From Cryptomeria japonica (lineage: Eukaryota; Streptophyta; Pinopsida; Cupressales; Cupressaceae), in assembly GCF_030272615.1 (NCBI RefSeq), contig NC_081406.1, positions 471,688,400 to 471,752,399 on the forward strand: 64,000 nt of DNA. The letters are read 5' to 3'. Below are positions 56,831 through 64,000 of this stretch, piece after piece (positions within the stretch are counted from its first letter, which is position 1; every line of letters starts with the position of its first letter). Under the pieces are notes generated by a model. It saw nothing but the letters and a program-made list of their open reading frames with translations. It did no database searches and had not been told where the DNA came from. Made by a program: the position numbers and the translations under genes.

Positions 56831-57262
56831 AGAGATGATTTGGGTCAAACGGCTTTGTTGTCAGTGAATGAAAGTATTGAACGAGTTCTATTTTTAAAAA
56901 TTGCATTAAACATTTCTTATTTATTTGATTCAGTGTTATTTGCAAAAAATGATTATCAATGATGTTTCCTTTCTCCAAGAATCATCTAAGATCTTTTCGT
57001 CAGATAATATGTAACATCGAATGACTAAATCTTTTCTTTACAAATGCTTATTTTATTTAATTATTATCTGAGTGTGAATTAAAATTTATATTTGTACAGA
57101 AGCAGAACATACAAACTGAAGAGACATGTGCAAGCAAATTTCGTAAAAGAAAGCAAGCAGGCATTATCTTGAATGACATGGAAACAAGCTCATCAACTGC
57201 CTAGAAGAGAGCAATTGGAAAAAAGCAGAGGAAAGTGTTAAAGGGTGATAAATAGATAGAGA
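56831..57262 (+). pseudogene. Second copy of the upstream DRM gene segment
   Basis: It aligns base by base with 28850-29280, including the intron-like AT-rich part and the exon start after ttgtacag (57108), which reads EETCASKFRKRKQAG and METSSSTA. It is cut off at about 57262-57267 (gtatatg), where the truncated LTR of P2 begins. The methyltransferase domain itself is not present here. The call depends on the overlap with the longer fragment ending at 30035. Confidence 0.65.
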
Positions 57263-58660
57263 GTATATGTGAAAAAGTGAAGCGGTATGTCTATCCAAGT
57301 GAACCGGTATATGTGAAAAAGTGAAGTGGTATGTCTGTCCAAGTGAACTCGTATGTTGTAATGTGAACCAGTATATGGAATGTTTTGTATCAAGGTTTCA
57401 TATGGTATGACTACCGGTTGGTAGTCTTAGCTTTAGGGTTTCCGGTTGAAGTGTTCCAAGCCTGTGTAATTCAACTGATGACATTGTGTGATGAGTTAGC
57501 ATTGTAATGAAGAATAGATTGTGCTACCACGTCAGCCTTGTGTGCGTGAAGGAACTTGCATGAAGGAGATTGATCCTATCTACCTCGGGAATGTGTGAAG
57601 TCTTTGTAAATGGTGGAGAACGCGTGATGGGTTATCAACCTCCAAGAAGCGGTCAAGAACGAACGTTGGAGAACGTCTTGAGATCTGTTCAAGACTGTTG
57701 TAATCAATGCAATATGTTCAACAGTTAGGATTGAACCGACTGAATTGCTTAACCTAAATGTTTATGGTTTAGGGTTTATGCTACCGACCTATCTTTACTA
57801 TAAGGTCAATGTTGTTTTTCATGTTGAAGTTGTTGGCAAATGTTTTGTGTGTATCTAAGTGCAAAGATACGTGATTCTTTCTAGACCAGATAAGAGAATA
57901 GATACCTGCAGAGTGTGATTGCAAAAGGAAGGAACTAAAGCGGATCAGCATTGGCATTGAGTGTTGTTACCAGATCATTGTAATACTTGTTGACCTCTAA
58001 CCACTTCAACAGTTGGAAAATCCCTTAACAGGGTAGCTTTAATCGGCTTGCCGTAAATCCTTTAACAGGGTGACTCAAAATCCTTTAACAAGGTAACCTT
58101 TAACAGGGTTTAACCCTTAACCGGGTATTTTAGCCATCCCTTAACTGGGTGATCCCTAGCAGGATCGGTTCCTAACAGAACCTATTGTAAAGTCTTTAAC
58201 TGGACTAGGCTCCTAACAGAGCAGACTTCAAAAGGGTTTAAAGAACAGCTTGTGGGTATTCATCCCCACCGTGGTTTTTCCCGGCTAGGTTTCCACGTGA
58301 AAAATATGTGTGTTATGTGTGATGTTTTTCATGTGATGCTTTGTTATTTTCTGTCAAGCGGTAAAGCATGTTGAACCAATACGTCTTTACATTTCTGTTG
58401 ATGTATTAATTTTGTATGCATATGGGTGAAGTGGAAATAATATGTTAGATTGTGTGAAAGATAAGAGTTACCGGTTTATGTCCTTCACATTCTTACTATG
58501 TTAAACTGGTAGTAATTTGGTTTAGACCGGTGTTATTGCTTGCCAATCAAGTGCAGTGTTTTCAGTCAAACTGGTTCAAGGAAAAGTGTTTTTGTCTGTA
58601 CTAATTCACCCCCCCTTCTCAGTACCGATTTGGTACTAACTGTTCATCATTGATTCATCA
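57262..58660 (+). repeat. 5' LTR of P2, 5'-truncated
   Basis: It starts within the ccggtat-repeat zone, where a unit of about 44 bases (gtatatgtgaaaaagtgaag...) occurs twice in tandem. It ends ...ttgattcatca at 58660. It includes the telomere-like motif near 57770 and the mini-hairpin array at about 58005-58225. Its promoter (U3) start is lost. Confidence 0.85.
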
Positions 58661-58661
58661 A

Positions 58662-58673
58662 TTAGTATCAGAG
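58662..58673 (+). promoter_or_regulatory. Primer-binding site of P2
   Basis: ttagtatcagag follows the LTR end. It is close to TGGTATCAGAG of the initiator Met tRNA site, with changes at the first positions. Confidence 0.7.
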
Positions 58674-58731
58674 AATCTTCCAGGTCCTTTGTGTTGTAAT
58701 CTTAACCGCTTGAGGTAAAGATCCTACTCTA

Positions 58732-59654
58732 ATGATGAAGAGGGAAGGTCCAAACTTCAACAAAGACAACTTTAAAATATGGAAGGACGGAATGAAGATA
58801 TACATCAGAAGAATGGGTGCTCAACACTGGAGCTATGTTGAGAATGCTTATGTTATCCCTGCCAGTACTCTCATCGATGATCAAAAGAGAGAGATTCAGG
58901 ACAATGGGAAAGTCATGGAAGCCCTAATCAACAGTTTATCTGACATTGAGTTTATTGATGTTTAGGATAAAGAGAATCCCAAAGAAGTATGGGATGCTCT
59001 TGAGAATATCTATGGCGGTGATGAGCATGTGAAACAAGCTAAGGAAGAAAGCCTTAGGGGAAAGTTTGAAGACATGCGGATGGTTGAAGGAGAGACCATT
59101 CAACAATATGGAATAAGAATCAAAACGGTTGTTGGAGATATCAATAATGTAGGTGGTAAAATAGAAGATTTGACTATTGTTAGCAAAGTTTTGAGATCCT
59201 TATTACCGGTCTATGCAATAAGGGTTGTTGCTATTCAGGAGTTGAGGTCTGTAGACAAGACATAGGTATCCCGAGACTCCATCATTGCTAAGTTGACAGC
59301 TTATGAGCTAAATAATTATGATGGCAGTATTCAGAAGACTGAATCAGCCTTTAGAGCATCTGTTGCACCATCTACAAAGAGCTAATAAGCTAGTACCAGT
59401 GGTGAACCAAGACAAAGTAGAGAAATGGATGATGAGGAGATACTATTGAATTTGAAGCTCTTCTTGCCAAGAGACTTCCTAAGGGAACCGGTAAATACAA
59501 AGCTAAGCTCCCTTTGAAATGATTTTATTGCAATAGGATAGGACACATTGTTGTAAACTATCCTAATGGTGATAATAAGGACAAACCAGAAAAGTTCAAA
59601 AAGTTCAAAGGAGGAAACCGAAGAAACTATTTTGTAGCAGTTGATGAAGGTGCC
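58732..59654 (+). pseudogene. P2 gag
   Basis: It opens MMKREGPNFNKDNFKIWKDG and continues ALINSLSDIEFIDV, stop, DKENPKEVWDALENIYGGDE, GETIQQYGIRIKTVVGDINN, LLPVYAIRVVAIQELRSVDK, stop, VSRDSIIAKLTAYELNNYDG. A knuckle remnant FYCNRIGHIVVNYPN (59523 on) has Phe and Tyr in place of the first and last Cys. The stops at 58963-58965 and 59263-59265 are TAG where Gln fits. Confidence 0.8.
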
Positions 59655-61337
59655 ATGGATGAGGAGTCAGAAGATGAAGAAAGTGAAGACATTGTGTTTG
59701 TAGCAGTTAAGGAAGATGTGTCGGACAAGAAGGCTCTTGTCTTCCGCTTTGATAATTCCAATGAGTGGATTATTGACAGTGGTTGTTCTCACCATATGAC
59801 TGGTGACCAGAGTAAGTTTCTATCTCTAAAAGAGTATGATGGTGGTGTGGTTCATTTTGGTAATGATGCACCATGTATGGTAAAAGACAAAGGGTCCATC
59901 TCTCTGAATGGAAGAAGCAGTGCTAACAATGTGTATTGGGTAGAAGGTCTCAGACACAACCTTTTGAGTGTTTCTCAACTGAATGATAATGGACTCACTC
60001 TAGAATTCAAAAATGGAGTGTGCAAAATCAAAGGAAAGAATGGTGAACTGATGGCTACTGGTATGCAGACCAAAGGTAACCTATTTCAACTAAATGCTAA
60101 TGTCAGTACATGTCTAATGACTAAGTTTGAAGATAGCTAGCTATGGCATAGGAGACTCTGCCATGTAAACTTTGATAATATTGTGAAGGCCAGTAAGATC
60201 AAGGTAGTTAGAGGAGGTCCTATGTTGAGCAAACCGGAGAATCCTTTGTGCAGAGAGTGTCAACTAGGGAAAATGTCTTCCTCAACCTTCAAAGGTAAGC
60301 CTTTCATTGCAAACAATTTACTTGATCTTGTGCATACTTATTTGTGTGGTCCTATGAAAACTAGGAGTGTGCAAGGAGATAGTTATTTTATGATTATTAC
60401 TGATGATTTCTCAAGAATGATGTGGGTCACATTCTTGAAGGACAAGTCTGAAGCCTTTGGAAATTTCAAAGCCTTCAGAGCACTGGTTGAAAAAGAAAGC
60501 GGTAAGAGAATTAAGGGCTTAAGAACTGATCAAGGAGGAGAATTCACTTCCGGTGAATTCAAAAAATACTATGAAGAAAATGGCATCAAGAGGCAACTGT
60601 CTACCCCCCAGACTCCACATCAGAATGGCCTAGCAGAGAGGAACAACCAGACTGTGGTTGAAGAAGCTAGAACTATGTTGATCCAAGAAAAAGTTGCTCA
60701 CACCTTTTGGAGAGAAGCGGTGAGCACTGCAGTCTACACAATGAACCAGGTACTCATAAAAAAGGGTAAGGATAAAACACCTTGTGAGTATTGGACCGGT
60801 AAGACACCGGTGGTAAGCTACTTTAGAGTGTTTGGTAGCAAATGTTATATCAAGAGGAGTGAACATCAGAGCAAGTTTGATGCTAAATGTGATGAGGGAA
60901 TATTCCTAGGATATTCCACAAAGAGAAAAGCTCTCAAATGTTTCAACAATAGGACTCATAGAACTATTGAAAGAATCAATGTTAGAGTCGATGAAACCTC
61001 TGAGAAATCTGAAGAAACTGGCAATGAGCAAGTAGGAGATGAACCGGTAGTAACCTTCTGGGAACCGGTTGCAAAATAGCCTAGCACCAGTAACAGTGCT
61101 CCTACACTTGTAGATGCTGATGCTGATGAAGATGAGGATGAAGAAGAAAAGCAAGAGGAAACAACTAAGGTCATTCCGAGGTATGTAAAGATGAATCATG
61201 ATCCAAAGCAGATCATAGGAGAGTAGGATGCAAGAATTCTTACAAGAAGAAAGGTCAGAGAAAACTCTTGCATGATCTCAGAATTTGAGCCTAAAACATT
61301 CAAAGAAGCACATAAAGATGAAGACTAGATCAATGCA
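59655..61337 (+). pseudogene. P2 protease and integrase
   Basis: Protease site EWIIDSGCSHHMTGDQSKF (59760-59820), with DSG intact. Gag-pre-integrase: NNVYWVEGLRHNLLSVSQL, stop at 60138-60140, LWHRRLCHVNFDNIVKASK. Integrase: CRECQLGKMSS, IITDDFSRMMWVTFLKDKSE, LRTDQGGEFTSGEFKKYYEE, QNGLAERNNQTVVEEARTM and VFGSKCYIKRSEHQSKFDAK, then the acidic linker. A TAG at 61077-61079 stands where P1 has CAG (13544-13546), and there are further stops at 61225 and 61327. The catalytic D, D and E positions appear to be kept. Confidence 0.85.
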
Positions 61338-62822
61338 ATGGAAGATGAACTTGACCAGATAGAAAAGAATGGTACATGGTCTTTGGTACCCAGACTTGAG
61401 CATAAAAATGTCATAGGCACCAAATGGGTTTTCAGAAATAAGCTGAATGAAGATGACACTGTGGTAAGAAACAAAGCCAAACTGGTGTGCAAAGGATATG
61501 CTCAAGAAGAAGGAGAAGACTATGGAGAAACCTTTGCTCCTGTAGCCAGATTGGAAGGAGTTTGTATGCTTCTTTCATATGTAGCATTCAAGGGATTCAA
61601 AGTATATCAAATGGACATAAAATATGCATTCCTAAATGGAATACTAGAAGAGGAGGTGTATATAGAGAAACCAGATGGGTTTGCCCTATCAGAAGACAGT
61701 GACATGGTGTGTAGGCTACATAATGCCTTGTATGGACTAAAGCAGGCACCTAGAGCATGGTATGAACGCTTGCACTCCCATCTTGTGAAGATTGGATTTG
61801 AGAGAACAAGTGAGGATAGTAATATCTACCTGAAGTCAGAAGGAGATCAGATTCTAATCTGTGAGGTATTTGTTGATGACATAATTTTTGGAGGAGATGA
61901 CAAGATGAGTCATGATTTTGCAGATGAGATGAAAAAGGAATTTGAGATGTCACTTATAGGGGAGATTAAGTTCTTCATTGGACTACAGATTCAACAAATG
62001 AAAGATGGAATCTTTATCACTCAGTCCAAGCATGTCAAAGAGGTGTTGAAGGCTTTTGGCATGGAAGACAACAAACCGGTTGGTACACTGATGGTGACCG
62101 ATTGTAAACTATCAAAGGAAGATGACTCAATGTTGGTAAATGAGAAAGAATACCAATCAATGATTGGTAAATTGCACTATGTAGTACATAGTAGACCGGA
62201 CATTGCACATGCAGTGGGAATTATTGCACGGTTCCAGAAAAGCCCAAAAGAATCCCACTTGGTAGCGGTCAAGCGAACTCTGAGATATCTGAAGGGAACT
62301 ATTGACTATGGATTATGGTATCCATACAGTAATGATTTCAACCTGAAAGTGTTTACAGATGTTGACTGGGCTGATAATGTGGAACACTAGAAAAGCACAA
62401 CCAGTGGTGCATTCTTTCTTGGTGGTAGACTAGTCTCATGGATGAGTAAAAAGCAGAGTTGTATCTCTCAGTCTACAGCAGAAGCGGAGTATGTTGCAGC
62501 TTTTATGAATTGCACTCAGACAATGTGGATGAAGCATGTATTGAATGGCTTCAAAGTTTATGTATCTGAACCAGTAAGTATATTTTGTGACAATACAAGT
62601 GCAATTAACATCTCCAAGAATCTAGTTTTACATGCTAGAACCAAGCACTTCGAGCTCAAGTATCATTTCTCGAGGGAGAAGGTTCAGAACAAAAAAGTTT
62701 TACTAGAACATGTTTCCAGTAAGGAGCAGTTAGCAGACATATTTACCAAGCCTCTACCGAAGGCTACCTTTACCTATTTGAGAGGTGAATTAGGGGTGTT
62801 GCCCCTTCAGGAGGTGAACTAA
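61338..62822 (+). pseudogene. P2 reverse transcriptase and RNase H
   Basis: An open stretch of 350 codons, 61338-62390: [79 protein letters not shown], the catalytic [11 protein letters not shown] and [19 protein letters not shown]. After a stop (62388-62390, TAG where P1 has CGA) RNase H continues in 62442-62822: QSTAEAEYVAAFMNCTQTMW, FCDNTSAINISKN, ADIFTKPLPKATFTYLRGE, ending at TAA. Only that stop interrupts RT-RNase H, but the upstream stops prevent expression as one polyprotein. Confidence 0.9.
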
Positions 62823-63065
62823 AGGTGTGTGCTCCACATCAGTAAGGACTTACATTGATATATCTTTTTCAGGGTTGGTGTGTTGAAGGATGCTACTCCT
62901 TAGGGGGAGCAACATAGTAGAGCATAGATGTATATGCCTCCACTTTGGCATTGTTGTCAAAGAGGGAGAAGATGTGAAGCGGAGAAGATATCTGCTATAT
63001 TGGGGGAGAAGATGTGAAGTGGAGAGATATCTTTATATATTGCCATCAATGCCAAAGGAGGAGAT
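62823..63065 (+). promoter_or_regulatory. P2 3' UTR with two polypurine tracts
   Basis: The first tract, gttgtcaaagagggag, is near 62952-62968. The main tract, caatgccaaaggaggagat, is at about 63047-63065. Each differs by one base from the P1 version. Confidence 0.7.
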
Positions 63066-64000
63066 TGTTGGCATATGTGAAGAGTATGATGACATGATGA
63101 TATTGTATGTTGTCATTGATGTCAGTATGCTGGAGAGTGAACCGGTATATTAAAGTAAGCAACTTGCAAGAGAACCGGTATGATGTTGTGAACCGGTATA
63201 TGTCAAAAAGTGAAGCGGTATGTCTGTCCAAGTGAACCAGTATATGGAATGTTTTGTATCAAGGTTTCATATGGTATGACTACCGATTGGCAATCTTAGC
63301 TTTAGGGTTTCCGGTTGAAGTGTTCCAAGCTTGTGTGATTCAACTGATGACATCGTGTGATGAGTTAGCATTGCAATGAAAAACAGATTGTGTTACCATG
63401 TCATCCTTGTGCGCGTGAAGGATCTTGCATGAAGGAGATTGATCCTATCTACCTCGGGAATGTGTGAAGTCTCTATAAACGGTGGAGAACGCATGATGGG
63501 TTATCAGCCTCCAAGAAGTGGTGAAGAACGAACGTTGGAGAACGTTTTGAGATCTGTTCAAGACTGTTGTAATCAATGCAATATGTTCAACGGTTAGGAT
63601 TGAACCATCTGAATTGCTTAACCTAAATGTTTAGGGTTTAGGGTTTATGCTACCGACCTATTTGTCCTATAAGGTCGATGTTGTTTTTCATGTTGAAATT
63701 GTTGGCAAATTTTGTGTGTGTATCTAAGTGCATAGATACGTGATTCTTGTCAGACCATATAAGAGAATAGATACCTGCAGAGTGTGATTGCAGAAGGAAT
63801 GAACTTAAGCGGATCTGCATTGGCATTGAGAGCTATTACCAGATCATTGTAATACCTGTTGACCTCTAACCACTTCAACAGTTGGAAAATCCCTTAACAA
63901 GGTAGCTTTAATCGGCTTGATGTAAATCCTTTAACAGGGTGACTCAAAATCATTGAGTTCTCAAAATCCTCTAACAAGGTAACCTTTAACAGGGTTTAAC
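63066..64000 (+). repeat. 3' LTR of P2, cut by the window end
   Basis: TGTTGGCATATGTG... with ccggtat repeats (63140-63250), telomere-like tttagggtttagggttta (about 63639), TATA-like cctataaggtcg and the start of the mini-hairpin array (63870 on). It supplies the beginning that the P2 5' LTR has lost. Confidence 0.85.

Larger units (their letters stand above)
57262..64000 (+). mobile_element. Element P2: copia element, sister of P1
   Basis: A 5' LTR lacking its first 130 or so bases (57262-58660), primer site, gag, protease, integrase, RT, RNase H, two polypurine tracts, and a 3' LTR from 63066 that runs off the window. Compared with P1 it keeps gag, protease and the integrase N-terminus. 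The coding region follows one main plan with several stops. No TSD can be examined because both outer ends are missing. Confidence 0.9.

Noticed and set aside
1-64000. CRISPR arrays, tRNA or rRNA genes, bacterial operons
   Set aside because: The repeats are LTRs, decayed tandem repeats or hairpin arrays in a plant transposon setting; I saw no cloverleaf or rRNA sequence. The primer sites match tRNA ends only over about 12 bases.

Overview
This window is plant nuclear DNA made almost entirely of transposable elements, many inserted into one another. The evidence is Ty1/copia and Ty3/gypsy polyproteins of plant type, LTRs with 5-bp target-site duplications (TSDs), primer-binding sites for initiator Met tRNA, two CACTA-transposon termini, and broken pieces of a plant DRM-type cytosine methyltransferase gene. 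I see no intact host gene, no tRNA or rRNA gene and nothing bacterial. A large, repeat-rich genome (a gymnosperm or a big angiosperm genome) is likely, but the species cannot be named from this sequence. Element names here (A, M1, S1, P1, G2, B, O, G1, C2, S2, C3, P2) are mine.

Left part, 1-23403. Element A (+, to 5476) has gag zinc knuckles, a long extra ORF and a 3' LTR. It sits in M1, a decayed minus-strand copia element whose 5' LTR was later hit by a solo LTR (S1, 10275-11481) and by copia element P1 (11661-17009, TSD atata). G2 (minus, about 17272-23403) is a chromodomain gypsy element.

Middle, 23404-32385. A CACTA terminus (23404) is followed by an unidentified GC-richer stretch, a purine-rich stretch, a decayed gypsy gag, a 928-bp tandem duplication holding inverted DRM pieces, and a DRM pseudogene (to about 30035). 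The pseudogene is cut by element B, which carries the same kind of extra ORF as A plus a 3' LTR.

Right part, 32386-56162, is a four-level nest. Gypsy O (minus) has its integrase split by gag-only gypsy G1 (33751-54151, TSD ctacc). The 3' LTR of G1 is split by copia C2 (34856-44166), which itself holds solo LTR S2 (36760-38293, TSD cttgt). The 5' LTR of G1 is split by copia C3 (48931-54052). Beyond O lie an LTR-like fragment, a second CACTA terminus (56519) followed by DRM-gene sequence, and copia P2 (about 57262 to beyond 64000), a sister copy of P1.

Every gag-pol copy is broken. Many in-frame stops sit where a sister copy or family consensus has Gln, Trp or Arg, the signature of C-to-T decay of methylated DNA. 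The most interesting unexplained structure is a tandem array of small hairpins, with varied stems and a conserved YTARYA loop, near the 3' end of the LTRs of several distinct copia families.
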